Under the pieces are notes generated by a model. That model was not told the DNA's origin and searched no databases. It saw only the letters and a program-made list of their open reading frames with translations. Positions 1 to 11,640 of a DNA stretch of 64,000 nt are shown piece by piece. The DNA lies in NCBI GenBank assembly GCA_050084985.1, contig JBITNC010000001.1, positions 86,118,001 through 86,182,000 on the forward strand, read 5' to 3'. The stretch is from Nageia nagi. Its lineage: Eukaryota > Pinophyta. How positions within the stretch are numbered: the first letter of the stretch is position 1; each line of letters starts with the position of its first letter. Position numbers and translations under genes: made by a program.

Positions 1-44
1 TTTGGAATGGAGTGTAGATATGTTGTGATCCCAGTCTCTCCTGA

Positions 45-755
45 AATCACTATTTCTCTGAGCTCCAACTCTTAGTCAAGCGATTAATTGGTAGTCTTTT
101 GTATTTGACTATATCCAAGCCAGATATTGCCTTTGCAGTGAATCTGATGGCACGATTCATGCAAAAACCATATGTTGAGCACCTCAAATTTGTTAAGCAA
201 ATCTCGAGGTATGTTGCAAGGACTAAGGATCTTACTCTCAAGTATTCTAAGTTGCCCTCACTTGTTCTCTTTGGATTCTCAAATTCTGACTATGGGGGAG
301 ATAGAGATGACAGGAAAGCAACCTCTGCATATGTATTTAGCATTGGTTCAAGTGTTATCTCTTGGGCTTCCAAGAAGCAGCCTACTATTTCTCTTTCCAC
401 CATAGAAGTCGAATACCAAGCCATGTCTGTTGCAACCCAGGAAGCTATTTGGCTAAGGCATCTTCTGAAAGAAATTGGGTATGAGCAAGGAGGCTCATCT
501 TTGATTTCTTTAGACAATCAGTCGACTGTTTCTTTGGCTAACAATCCTATGTTCCATCAGAGAACAAAACATGTGGAAATCCATGCCCATTTTATCAGGG
601 AGAAGGTTCTTGATGGCATCATACACTTGGAGTATTGTCCATCCACCTTGAACTTCGCTGATTTGTTCACCAAGCCCCTTCTGGAAGCTCAGTTCTGTAA
701 ACTTAGGGATGCTATTGGGTTGGTGAAGTTGCCCTCAAGGGGGAGTGAAGTTTGA
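45..755 (+). CDS. Copia pol C-terminus: end of RT and RNase H
   Basis: This open frame encodes the C-terminal part of a Ty1/copia polyprotein. It starts at the RT-RNase H junction (ISKPDIAFAVN block). It continues through an RNase H with the recognisable DYGGDRDDRKATSAY, ISWASKKQPTISLSTIEVEY and LTKP-like (LFTKPL) motifs, and stops at 755. RNase H removes the RNA template during reverse transcription in the virus-like particle. No Met start belongs here because the frame is the tail of a longer polyprotein. An in-frame TGA at 42-44 marks either a nonsense mutation or a frameshift from the rest of pol. The last residues overlap a purine-rich run at 731-748. Confidence 0.9.
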   Translation, partial: NHYFSELQLLVKRLIGSLLYLTISKPDIAFAVNLMARFMQKPYVEHLKFVKQISRYVARTKDLTLKYSKLPSLVLFGFSNSDYGGDRDDRKATSAYVFSIGSSVISWASKKQPTISLSTIEVEYQAMSVATQEAIWLRHLLKEIGYEQGGSSLISLDNQSTVSLANNPMFHQRTKHVEIHAHFIREKVLDGIIHLEYCPSTLNFADLFTKPLLEAQFCKLRDAIGLVKLPSRGSEV

Positions 756-1464
756 ACTCTTGTGTTGAATTCATATTTGTGATGACAACTTCACCCCTAG
801 AAGGATTTTGTGTTGTATAGTGTTGATTTTGTTGTACACCTTCGTGGTAAGTTCGCTCTGCATGAGGAACTTGTACAAAATTTTAAAAACAAAAAGATTG
901 GCTAATCTAGCATTGTTCAGTTATCCATATGTGAGGAACTCTTATGTGTCTTTTGGCACTGTTCAGTTATTCATATGTGAGGAACTCGTATGTGCATGCT
1001 CTATTTTGTAATGATAATCAACACATGTTTTATATACAGCAGGTGACTATGAGTTTTTGGCATGGCATCTTCGTGATGACTTATAGTGCACCATTGATCA
1101 GTTCTTGATGGCATTTGTGTGATTCATCTATCCTTGTTGACATGAATATGTTTCATCTCACTAATCTTGTTATTTGAGCTGCTTATGACCTATAGGTTTC
1201 TTTGAGATTACAGGTTACTTTGGGTATGCAGGCTCTTGGAGACTCTTCATGACTTTCAATTGGATGACTACTTCATGTACATTGAAACCAATTATGGTTA
1301 ATGATTGTATTTGGCAAAGTAATGAGTCTCAAATTAGATCTTTCTTCCTTTACAAATATGTTAAAAGTTCTCATCTCCGTTGTATCTGTTTGGAGGAGAA
1401 CTCTCTTACTTTCTCGCTTTCTTCTCTCTTATTCGCTCTATCCCAATATTGCATTAAGGGTTAG
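756..1464 (+). other. Copia-1 3' untranslated region
   Basis: About 710 bp of non-coding sequence lies between the pol stop and the 3' LTR. The same stretch is present in Copia-2 (about 44146-44873). It holds direct repeats of a short 'catatgtgaggaactc' motif near 930 and 975. It ends in 'gcattaagggttag', the equivalent of the better polypurine tract 'attaggggggag' of Copia-2. Confidence 0.7.
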
Positions 1465-1952
1465 TGTTGGAATGTACAATGCATTATTGTAAAGGTTATG
1501 TAATAATCTTCTATGTAAGTTCACTAATACTTAAGGGTATCATTTGATACCTTAAGTATTTAAGTGAATATGATAATGTAACTTGTCCTACACTCCATGT
1601 CATGAACATGCCCCTTGGGTAAAAGGATGTGCATGTCATGCTTTTGTACATTGGATAAAAGGGTGATCCAAAGAGGGATTTTGGCTTATAAATAGAAGGC
1701 TCTTTCTTTGTGATCACACACCAATTGTGGAGTAAAGTTATGATATAGGATAGTGTTTAGGAGAAAAGTGTAGGAAGATTGTAAGAGTTCATATTTGTTA
1801 AGAAGAGAGATCTAGTTAGTGGATGTACTCCTAGTTGAAGGAACCACTTACATCTTGTGTTATCTTTGTAAGATTGCTTTGTGAGTTGTTAGATGTGCAT
1901 TGTGAGCTTTCATGTGATCTTGGTTGTTTATGATTGCTTTTGTTATAGTTCA
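1465..1952 (+). repeat. Copia-1 3' LTR
   Basis: The LTR begins TGTTGGAATG and aligns along most of its length with the two Copia-2 LTRs. Shared blocks are 'gcattattgtaa', 'ataccttaagtattta', 'gtgaatatgataatgtaac', the 'ccttgggtaaaag' stretch, a TATA-type 'cttataaatag' near 1684-1694, and 'gaaccactt'. The last 30 bp diverge, so the 3' edge is inferred from a terminal CA. Confidence 0.8.
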
Positions 1953-4240
1953 ATCCCTTCAGATAAGAGTATCAATTTGCTGAAATTCCTCATTTTCATC
2001 TTCGGAATCTTCTCCTTCGCAGGGATGATTTGAACTCAAACTAGCCATCATTGCAACCATGTCGAAGCGGGGTTCCATAGGTTGTTTTCCGTAGGGAACC
2101 ATCTCTTCGTCTTCAATGATTTCGACATCATGCTCTACTTGTCTTCTTTTTCTCCTTTGTTCTTCATTTTCTCCATCCTGTTGATTTTCATCATCTCCCC
2201 CTGAAGATGATGTCAGTGTCCTCGCTCTTGAAGTACCTTTCTGAGCTGATGTTGTTGTGGTCCTTCGAGATGGTGACGTTTGCGATGCCTATTTCCGAGG
2301 AGCAGATTTTGGGGTATCTGTTCCTGCTGCTTGCTGTACAATCATATCGACTGAGGGATTGCCTTCACTAAGGATCTCTACTGAATGATCGATGTTGACC
2401 CACTCAAAGGCAGCATCTTGGTTTATCTTCATGTCAGTGTTGATGACTGCAGCAAAATCCATCTCTTCATGGTCTCTGATGAGTCACTTAATCCATATTT
2501 ATCGAAACTGGATGATGATGTGCAGGGGTTTTGATTCAAGCGCATACCACTCCAATTCAAACCTTGTGGGAGATTTATCTTTTTTTGCAAGTGTTTGAAT
2601 GGTTGAGAGATCAGGCCTGCTCTTCTAAGGTCCAAGATTTCATTCCTCGTACTCGTGACAGTTGTTTCAATGGTTTGTCCGGGGATGGTATTGGTAGCGT
2701 ACTGCCCATTCTGTCCTTGAGCTAGGGTTACTAAAGGGGATATTATGGGAATAACATACTCATGGCTCGGGGGTACAGTGACTCGTGCATTGGCTCTTAA
2801 CCTAGCAACTTGTTCGACTTCATGTTGTTTTTGTTCTTTTTTCAGCTCCTTATGAATCCGTTGAACCTGTAGGGCGTTTTGAATGTTCCTATACCTCTTA
2901 ATGCTACCAAGGGACTGGTGTGGGTATGATGAGCTCCAAGTCTTCTAGAAGAATGCATCAATCACTCCATCGGGATCATAGTGATCCGCAGCTACTTCTA
3001 TCAAGAATTCATACAATGCTAGTTCTTGTTTGATCATTTCAATCTGTCGCCAATTGGTGCATTCATAATTCCCGATGATAATAGGTAATTGGTAAGTAGT
3101 CACCGCCTTCTTTACCCATACCTTGTCATGTACGTTTAGCAAGTGTCTTGAAAATTCCATAAGGATGATACGATCACTTGCATAACGGGGTTGCCTGTAA
3201 GGGGCTTCTTTGGAGCCATAGACCCTTAGGTAGATGAACTCTATGTCTTCCGCAAAGAAGTCTGCATGTCCCTTGATAGCAGTAGCAGCCTCTTTGGATA
3301 TTCTGAATACGTTAGCTCTACCTAGGATCTCTTCGTAGATCTTGCCTTCAAAACCATTGGTCATCATCGTCCAGTTTCCAGTATTCCATTTATTATTAGC
3401 ATAGAACCGGGGTAATTTTCCCACACTGGATGTGTAGGGTTTTACAGATACTAGGTATTGACAATTGAAGTTACCCTCTCCCTACGATGGAGGAGTAGGA
3501 AAACTAGGTAGGATAAAATTTCCTGCTCTTCTGAATGTCTTTCAGTTGCTGAGCCAAGGAATCACTAATTACTCTGCTCCACTAACACCTTTACCGCTAC
3601 TGATTAGCTCTATAAACCCCGCGAATTCCGGCTGGAATTTGGTGTCATCTTTCTGTCCAGTCACTTTGGAAAGCATGGATATTAGTCTAGAGACTACTAG
3701 ATAGAACTCTCCTCTGTTTGGCATTGCTAAGCTCTCCCTGTGAGATGCTTGCAGTCATCGGCCAACCAATCTCTGATAAAATCAGCTAGAGGTTTCAGAC
3801 CCTTGTAGAACTTCAAGGAGTCTTGCATGTTGTATGATAAGCCTTCGCCCTTCCAAGAGAATGCCCTTTCTATTCCTTCCTCAAAGAAGTCCATGATTAC
3901 CTTGTTTCTTCTATCGAGGAGTCTCCGCTCTAGGATGTTGCAATGCTTTCCTAGCTCATAACACAACTCACGGAAGGGGATGGCAAATGGCACCATAGAA
4001 GCTGATAGTAGTAAGGAAGTTTTCAAGGTGTCCTTCACTATCGAAGCTGGATCCAATGTATGTATTTTCATTAGAGTTTAATTGGATCGAGGGAGTTATA
4101 ATCTGTATCTCCGATCTCACTCGGTCAATGATTCTTGCAGTGGGCATCACGGGCTCTGACGTATGTTCAAGAGTGATGGGATTGTCCATCGTGAGCCTTT
4201 TCTGCTTCCTATCTTTGATATTCTGAGCAACTAACCCCAT
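1953..4240 (-). pseudogene. Repeat-encoded protein family, copy A (broken)
   Basis: I do not recognise this protein. Reading leftward from 4240, interrupted frames give an N-terminal module in conserved blocks. These are an IMDFFEEGIERAFSW-like block (about 3885), a KVTGQKDDTKF…EFAGFIE block (about 3650), a W-S-x-V-I-S-D-S-L-A-x-Q-L…KFY block in another frame (about 3560), and a long intact stretch (2945-3424) ending in DHYDPDGVIDAFF. The same blocks in the same order occur in copy B at 18.6-19.6 kb. A hydrophilic, acidic linker follows (EDSEDENEE…IDTL near 1990-2030) that matches copy C near 8730-8800. The coiled-coil C-terminus is missing because Copia-1 abuts at 1952. There are at least three frame breaks. 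The layout recalls a retroelement gag, but no RT is adjacent. Confidence 0.6.
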
Positions 4241-5097
4241 CCTGTTCCTGTCTAAGAGAACAACACAGTGTTAGAGGATTCTTGGGAAGCTTGTGGCACT
4301 TTCTAGGCAAGCTAAGAGAATTTTTCAAAAAATTGGGATTTTGGGCATTTTTTTCTCTAAGTGTGCCATCATCGAAAAATATCAAGGTTTGCAATTTTCA
4401 AATCCTTTTGGGTGAGTTTAAGGTGACACAAAGGTAGCTACCTCAAAGGGGAATGCCTTGGCAAAAATCTCAGATGATTGGGGAATTTTCAAGTTTTTCT
4501 CCAAAAACCTTGACTTTTTCAACAGGAAAAAATGGTGAAATTTGGCAAAATTGGCAAATGATGCCGGAATCAAGTTCTAACACCTTAGATGGATGGGGAA
4601 TGAATGGGGAAGGTGTTTCAGACTTTGAAACAGCCAAAATGGACTTCAAAAACAATTTTTGGAATTTTTTGAAATTTTTTGGGATTTTTTTTTAATTTTT
4701 TTTAAAAAATGAGGATTTTGAGGACTCAGATCTTGGATCTTATGAATTTTTTGTGTTTTTTAGCTGAAAATAAAAGTTGATCACATGGATAAAGGGTATC
4801 CAAAAAAATGATCAAAATTGAAATCTGAAAAAAAAAATCAAGTGTTTGAAGGTTTGAAAAATGGGTTTTTATGAAAAAATCCTCAAAACTTGAAAAAAAT
4901 GGAGTTCATGTGGATGGAGGATGCTTCGATTTCGAAATTTAATGGAGTTTGGGTAAATGGCCAAGATACTAAGTGTTTGAAAAAATCCTCCAAGGCTGGA
5001 AAAATGGCTTCTTTTCTCACTTGGCTCTTAAATTCTCAAAAATTTGGGTGGCATAAGGGTGAAAAAAAGAGAGGTGAGCAAAATGGAGGGGGTATGG
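4241..5097. other. A/T-rich leader upstream of copy A
   Basis: This is low-complexity sequence, rich in A and T runs, between the first recognisable codons of copy A and a minus-strand TATA-like box. Short open frames occur on both strands but none shows family features. It probably represents the transcribed leader of the copy A element. Confidence 0.35.
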
Positions 5098-5100
5098 TCG

Positions 5101-5108
5101 TATTTATA
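5101..5108 (-). promoter_or_regulatory. TATA-like box upstream of copy A
   Basis: On the minus strand the sequence reads TCTATAAATACG. It lies about 860 bp upstream of copy A. A closely similar box (GGCTATAAATAC) lies upstream of copy B at 18065. The position is compatible with an LTR-type promoter. This is inference from the match alone. Confidence 0.35.
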
Positions 5109-5549
5109 GACCTTGGGGTGTTAAAAGTGCCACATGTCACTTCCACATCAACCTTAGAGCTCAACACTTGCACTTTGGACTATTTTCTTTCAAACCCAAC
5201 ATTGGAAATCATGAGAAAACTTGGAAAAAGGTCAAAACCTGCACCTAGATGGGGAGGGAGCAGATTTGGTGCAATGGGGGAGGTCTTGGAAGCAAAGATG
5301 ATGGCCTTGGAATGCTCTACAACCTCCATGCTTCAGATTTGGATTTTGAATTTTGATATTTTTGAAGGAAAATCCAAATTTTTTGAATTTTCTCAGCCCT
5401 TAGATCCTTTTGGATGCAAAAAGGTGGTTTTTAGGAGTTTGTGTGAGCCAAATTGCACAAATGATAGGTCAAAATGGTGTAGAATCACACCACCTACCTC
5501 ATAAAAGTGAAGAATTGCAATTTTGGGCACTTTTAGGAACCAAGGAGGC

Positions 5550-6835
5550 TAGGCACACATTTTACGATGTTTAGGCAAGTTTTGAAAAATGAAAAAATGG
5601 GGGATAACTTGCACAACCAGCACCTACCTTTTAGCGGAGGGGAAATTAGTTTTTGAGCAAATTTGCAAGAGGTAAAGATGCTTGCATTTGGATTTTGAAC
5701 CCTACCTTTCTTTACAATTTTGTTTTTGGGATTTTTGAAATTTCTTGGAAAATTTTGGAGTTCTCTCATTGGCTGATTCAAATTTTGGGATTTTGAGGGA
5801 GTAGATCAACTTTTTCCAAAAACTTAAAACATGAAAGAGATGTAAAATTGGATTCCCATGCTCCTAGGATCAAAAATTTTGATTTTTGAGCAAAAATGAG
5901 GGCTTGCAAGCTAGGCGCAGGTTTTAGGGGCTTTGGCATGTTTGTTGGAAATTTAGAAAATGGGGGAAACAAGCCAAAACTGCCACCTAGCTTTTTCAGG
6001 GGGTAAACTTGATTTTTTTGCAACATTGCAAGAGGCAATGTTGATCTCCTTTGAATTTTGCATCCTACCTCACTTTCCTTTTTTGATTTGAACAAGTTTG
6101 GAAAATTTTGAGAAAATTTGGAGCCCTCTCATTGGTCAATCGAAATTTGATGATTTGAGGAGGTAGATTTCAATTTTTTAGGAAAGTCAAATCATCAAAC
6201 TTGAGAGGAATCCCATCCTATACTCCTTGAAGGTCAAAATTTTCAATTTTTTTCAAATTTGGGGCACAAGAAGGGTAGGCACAGATTTTAGGATGTTTGG
6301 GGTGTTTTGAAGATTTTGAAAAATGAGGGAAAACACCCAAAACCAACGCCTAGCTCTAGGAGGGTCAAAATTTGCTAAATTTCAAAAATTCCAAGAGGAA
6401 AGGTGCCTAATTTTTTATTTGCCACCCTACCTCACTCTTAAATTTTCATTTTGACACTTTTGGGAATTTTGGAAATCTTGGAGCATTCTCATTGGCTTCC
6501 CTTTTGCTCATTTTCCTATTTTTTCTCATTTTCGATGGTGCAAAATTCGTTGAAGTCATGAACTTGAAAGACCAATTTGATGTAGAATCGCAATCCCCAT
6601 GCTTCTGAGCTCAACAATTGCCATTTCAGATCAATTTGGGCCTCCCAAAAGGTAGGTGCAAGTTTTGAGGGGAATAGGCTATTTTTCAAAATTTACTGAG
6701 GCAAAACTTGCAAAACTCCACCCTAACTTTTCAAGGGTCAAAAATTGAGTTTTTTCAAAATTTTCAAGAGTAGAGTGACCTTAATTTGTCATTTGGCACC
6801 ATACCTCTCTCTTGGATTTTCATTCCGAGCACTTT
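5550..6835. repeat. Tandem repeat, about 365 bp units, 3.5 copies
   Basis: Units begin with a variant of 'aggcacagattttagg' at about 5550, 5913, 6275 and 6653, giving spacings of 363, 362 and 378 bp. Each full unit then shows, in the same order, a 'cacctagc'-type motif, an 'aagag' motif, 'cctacctcac', 'ctctcattgg', and a 'ccatgctcct'-type motif. The copies have diverged. The fourth is partial and runs into the shorter repeats at 6836. The array lies upstream of copy A in its sense direction. Confidence 0.75.
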
Positions 6836-7560
6836 GGAAAAAATTCAATTTTCAGGCTCAAACCGAAGCTTTTTGAAGGCCAAAATGCTCATTTCTTGAT
6901 CCTGGCGCACAAGGGCGCTCAAACTTGTTTTCCTCATTCATCCCAGGCTATATTGTACATTCCCGACCTTCACCGTCTTTTACGAACCCAAATGGTGCAT
7001 TTCCGACCATTTTCGGCATTTCTAGGCTCTAAGTATGAATTTTGACCATTTTCAGCTTTTTCGAACATTTCCAAGCTTGAACGGTGAAAAAATGGTCATT
7101 TTCGGCATTTTTAGTATTTCGAGCTCAAAGTCTATATTTTTGGCCTTTCCAGACTCAAGATATGCAAAAATGCTCATTTCCAGCCTTTTCGAGCATTTCC
7201 GAGCACTTTGAGCTCAAACTTGCATTTTTGGTCATTTTTGAGCTCTCCGAGCTTAAATCGTGCAAAAATGCACACTTTCAGCATAGTGACCATTTTCGGG
7301 CTCAAAATTGACCAAAACGTGCTTTTCCATGCTATTGACCATTTTCTGGCTCCCCGGGCTCAAAATTGACAAAACGCACTTTTTGGCTGTAGATGCCCTT
7401 TTCGGGTTCAATTTGTGGAAAAAAGCGCATTTTTGTCATCTTGATTGTATCCACTAGCCTTGGGCTCAAATTCGACGAAAAAAGCATCTTTTGTCGCCTT
7501 AGCACCTTTGTTGCTCAACTTTGCCAAAACGAAACTTTTTCTGCCATGATGGCCATTCGC
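6836..7560. repeat. Degenerate short tandem repeats rich in TTTTCG
   Basis: A stretch of imperfect repeats of roughly 50-70 bp is built from variants of 'gaccattttcgggctc', 'aaaattgaccaaaacg' and 'tgcaaaaatgc'. The clearest neighbouring pair is at about 7288-7375. Several short open frames here arise only from repeat periodicity. The repeats follow directly on the 365 bp array. Confidence 0.6.
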
Positions 7561-7789
7561 TCAAAACTCCACTATCTGGTTGCTGTCACAATCCAAAACT
7601 CCGTCCTTTGAGATGCTGCTCAAGACCGAGCCCCGACTTGGCCACTGGTTGAGATGAATTGTTTCCATGACTTCGGGGCATGTTCGTGCATTGTTTGATC
7701 AATTCGTCATTCTAGGTATCCATATCGGTTGTAAGTTGATCATGCCGAGGCAATATTGCTCATTGCCGTTTAAAAAATTGGGTCCCCAA
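7561..7789. other. Junction between copy A and copy C elements
   Basis: Short non-repeated sequence separates the repeat array, which lies upstream of minus-strand copy A, from plus-strand copy C. I see no LTR ends or target-site duplication, so the boundary between the two head-to-head elements is not resolved. Confidence 0.3.
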
Positions 7790-9745
7790 AATGCTGCATC
7801 TTTGGGTGTGTTGTGTGGGCACAACAGCTTCCTGCAAGAAAAAGGCAAGAGGCCTCGAGGGAGCCCATCCTGGGTCCTAGCAAACACAATGTAATAGAGG
7901 CTGATCTCAAAGACGCTGGATATCATGCTCTCCCCTCGGATGTGCTGGACGATGTGGTAAATGCAGCTTGTGGTAGTGGTTCATCCACTAAGGCAATCCC
8001 TTCCAGACCTATCCATTCTCCTAGTCCCAGAAAGAAAGTTCCCCCTCTACAACCAAGTTCTAGCTCTAGCTTTGAACGTTCCTCTTCTTTCGAAGAAGAA
8101 ACTGATGAAGATCTTGATCGTACGATGGAAGATTCTAGAGAAGAATCAAAAAGCCGTAGTAAGAGAAGAAGAAGAAGAAGATGTTGACAATGCTGCCAAT
8201 ATGCCTAAGCAAGAGGATGTGACTATAGGTGCTTCATCACATGATGAAACTGAAACTGAAACCATCCCAGATGATGAGATAGTGGACGTTGGTACCTATG
8301 ATGATGACGTCCAGATAATTGGGAAGAAGTGCGCTAGAGAGGTGGTTGCATCTAAGTCCTCTCCTGCTGAACATAGGAAGAAGTCCTCTTCTTCGCATAA
8401 ATTCTCTACCAAAAGGAGTCATGAGAGATCTCCCTAGCTCTGGAACAAAGGCTTATCTATAGGCGATAATGGAGGAGATGAAGAAGACGAAGGAGAGACT
8501 GATGAACAGAAAAAGAAGAGGCAGCAAGAGGAGCATCAAGGCAAGGAAATGGCTATAGTTCAGACCACTCTAGTGAAGGAGGTCAAGAAAATCGATAAAG
8601 GAAGATTGTTGGTTCAAAGGTTTCCCCCTCGGCCAGCAACCGAACATCCAAATCTTGACCTGGATGCTTGCCTTAGAGCCCTCAGCATGAGTACAACTCA
8701 TGATGAAGACATAGACCAGAACCTGCGTTCTGAAGATGAGGAGGAAGAACTTTCAAATGGGGAGAAGATTCGAAAGGTGGACACTTTTTGTCTCCACCTC
8801 TCAAAAAGAGATCTCCATTAGCCATTGCTACTCGAAGGAGAAACACCCTCAGAGACCGAGGTTTATGTCATCGAGACATTCAAGATGCTTATGAAACTGG
8901 GGTTGATAGCCAGAAAACACATTGTTACTCAGAATGTTGCATTCATGGAGCAGAAAGGCTATGAAGCCAAAAAAGAGGTGAAGAGATTGACGAAGAAACT
9001 CACGGCTAGTAAGAAGATTATCAAGGAGTTCCAGAAAATTAGCACCACCCGTTTAAACCTAAGACTTCTTTCTATGAAGGATGGGAACTGATAAAGGAGA
9101 AGCTTAGGAATGAAGTGGAGGCCATCAAGAGATTGTCTTCATAGATTTACAAACTCCTTGCTGAAGGTGTTGAAATCAAGGATCTCAAGACATAGATTTT
9201 AGCACACCTTAGCACGTTGGATAGTTATCTTCTCAATGTTTCCCATCTGCAGCACATTTACACCAACAACCCTGAAAAGTTTGTTTATTGCCATGAGTTC
9301 ACCTATCATCATGATTGGTTGAACCACGCACTTGAGAAGTGCAATGAAGTCCTGAAAGTCAGAATCCCTTTGAGAAAGGAGATTGAGGAATAGATGAGTA
9401 TCTTTATCAACTCAAGTTCCAAGGGGAGGATAACAATGTTAGTAAGAAGGAGGCAGTATTGGCAGAGGCCCAAAATCTAATCCAAGAGCATCTTGAAATT
9501 GATGATCTCAACTTGCTGAAGTAGGGCATCTCGTCATCCATGAGAGGCGGATGGTCATTTGGAGACACCAGATGCAGGCTACGTCCAAGAAAATTGAAGG
9601 ATATTTCCGGCAAAATGGCAGTATTATTGATATCATCTCTAGGGGCATGCGGAAGACTATGGCATTCTTGGAGAAGAACATTGAGTCCTACGGTCTCACC
9701 AGCGAGGAGTGGAACTCCACTCGTATCGAATCAGATCTGGCCTAG
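7790..9745 (+). pseudogene. Repeat-encoded protein family, copy C (N-terminus missing)
   Basis: Several interrupted frames read through in one direction. First comes a helical segment (EADLKDAGYHALPSDVLDDV, about 7890-7950). Next is a Ser-rich and acidic linker (about 7980-8440) holding a basic, NLS-like run (KSRSKRRRRRR near 8150-8180). A second acidic stretch follows (SEDEEEE…VDTF near 8730-8790). A Lys/Glu-rich coiled coil then begins (about 8870-9200), with later blocks NPEKFVYCHEFTYHHDW (about 9270) and a final helix near 9550-9740. The last blocks match copy B (RPEDVKFCEEYWFY and AHAWEKDMLRIV…). The conserved N-terminal module seen in A and B is absent. Stops and frameshifts are scattered, including internal TAGs near 9140 and 9390. 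Function unknown. Confidence 0.55.
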
Positions 9746-9906
9746 GTTTCATTCACCTGTAAACTTCATCTGTGGTATCTTTTCTTTGTTTAATGCATAC
9801 TTAATGTTGGTTGTTATCTCAAACTTTATTCCATCCAATTTGATCGGTGTAGGGATGAGGTTTTGCTTCTGTCAGGTGAAATCTATCATATTCATTTATG
9901 GCTTTG

Positions 9907-9940
9907 ACCGATGCAGGGATGAGGTTTTGCTCCCATCGGT
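9907..9940 (+). other. Stem-loop downstream of copy C
   Basis: The 7 bp arms ACCGATG and CATCGGT enclose a loop containing GGATGAGGTTTTGCTCC. The same loop (one base different) is enclosed by entirely different arms downstream of copy B. A second copy of the motif (GGATGAGGTTTTGCTTC) lies at about 9853-9870 without convincing arms. It sits about 160 bp after the end of the copy C frame and just before an LTR-like stretch. Confidence 0.6.
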
Positions 9941-10260
9941 GTAGATGTCAGACCTTTCAAACTATTTATTGCATATCTGATTTACTGTTGCATAGATTAG
10001 ATATAGATTAGATGCATTTTGAAGGTGGCATTTATATTTTGTCAACTTTAAGTGCCACTTGCATAGTTTTTTTTTGCAATCTGATTTTGTATTGATGTGT
10101 GTTGTGTGTTTGTGCACCATATCAGATTTGATGCCTTTAGGGTAGCACTTCTAGTGGCCTATTTATACCCCACTCAAGCCATTTAGAAAGGGATTTTGGC
10201 ACTAGGGATTTTGCATCAAATTCTAACATGAAGAATTTTGATATGAGGAATTTATGCATA
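9941..10260 (+). other. LTR-like region after copy C, with TATA box
   Basis: A TATA-type box (cctatttatacccc, 10158-10171) is followed by 'ccatttagaaagggatt'. Copy B has the corresponding 'ctatatatagccca … catttgtaggggatt' at 21741-21780. The common order of coding end, stem-loop, then TATA region suggests a 3' LTR. I could not find a matching 5' LTR, so this remains inference. Confidence 0.4.
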
Positions 10261-11480
10261 GGATCTTAACACAATTTTGCATGGGACTTCTGCACTTAAT
10301 GAAAGCATCATATATTGGAGTTCTTGCATCTTTGAGATTCTGACTATTGGGTTTATATATATAATCATTTTGAACCTTTGCATATTATAATACTCACATT
10401 CCATTGCATAGAGGTTTGCTGCATAAGGGGTTCTATGCATGTATCGTTGTTGAAAATTATTATGAATGAGTTTATCTAGAGGAATAAAATCATAAAGTTA
10501 TATTGTGAGGAATATCATTTGTGGGATTGTGCATATTTGAATGGTTCTTTCTTTGAGCTGCTTATTGATTATTCATGTGAAAGAGTTTGATCCTTCTTTG
10601 CATAGTTTGCACGCAAGTGGATATATTATGAGGCTTAAAGCTTGTCTTTATATCATTCGGTTAGGTTATTGCACTCACGCCCTCACTTCACTTTTACCCC
10701 CTCCATCGAGTCTTCCACAGACCCTAAAACTTCTTGCTCTCGTCTAGTAGTGATTTGAGCATATTTGCTATTTGTTGCCCGGCTTGATAGTGAATGCATC
10801 AACCTTAATGAATCTGAGGATGACCTGATGAAACACTATATCCCTAGCGATGTCTTCATAAGTCTTTTCCTTTCCTCGCATTCCCTTGCATTTATCCTTG
10901 TGTTTGTCTCTGCATTTGTGATCTTTCTTCGCTTTCGTTCACATTTGCAGTCTTTCCTCATTTGTGGAAAGGATTTCCGGCATGTATTTCCCTTGTATAC
11001 AATTAACAACATGTATCTTTAACTGCTGAGCCATCAAGACCATATTCCATGTGAGCGCTTGGGGTAACCAGTCTTTTCAGGTGGAAACAAGTAACATTGT
11101 TTCCTCCAAGTCTTGTGCATGTTTTGGGCGAGGAAAGAAAAACATACCAACAGCTATAACATGTCAATCCAACCTACATAGTTTGAAATCATGCAATCTA
11201 TGTAATTTATTTTGATAAAAGCTATTGCAGATTTAGTGTTCGGTATATAGTAGAAATCCCCATGATTTGGGAACCAATTTGCTTTCTAAGGTACAAAACA
11301 ACAAATTCTTTAAGATTTTTTTGTTAGAAAACATGCAAATAATCCAAAATCCAAATTTTAGCTAAGTTTAATCTATTTTGAAAAACTTGCTGCATTCTGA
11401 GAGTTTGTCAACATGACCAGCCCATATGGTGCATTGCATTGAAATTTTTTAACAAGTTTACATTTTTTGGAAGCTCTTAA
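10261..11480. other. No gene seen; probable LTR and repeat remnants
   Basis: AT-rich sequence with short open frames and no recognisable protein family. The first part may continue the LTR of the copy C element. No duplicated ends were found. Confidence 0.3.
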
Positions 11481-11640
11481 GATCCTAAGGGTTGCTTCTT
11501 TCAATTTTCAGATTGGAAGCTTTAATCAAACTGAAATCTTGAAGGAAGAAGGTAAAAACAATTCTGTAGGTATAAGAATTTATTACAAATGTAATGGCAT
11601 GGAACATTTGTGATTTGAAATCATAGCTTGCAAGAAGAAA

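Larger units (their letters stand above)
1..1952 (+). mobile_element. Copia-1: 3' part of a Ty1/copia retrotransposon
   Basis: The window opens inside a Copia element. It contains the end of pol (RNase H), a non-coding stretch of about 710 bp, and a 3' LTR. The same order and clearly similar sequence recur in the complete Copia element at 37049-45362, so both belong to one family. The 5' part lies outside the window. The right edge near 1952 is set where LTR-like sequence ends (…agttca) and the antisense reading frame of repeat copy A begins, so this element appears to have inserted into copy A. Its RNase H frame is still open over 236 codons, so it is better preserved, and probably younger, than Copia-2. 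Confidence 0.9.

Noticed and set aside
4890-5504. Open frame of 204 codons on the plus strand
   Set aside because: It runs through A-rich, repeat-bordering sequence antisense to the proposed copy A leader, has no recognisable domain, and looks like a chance open frame.
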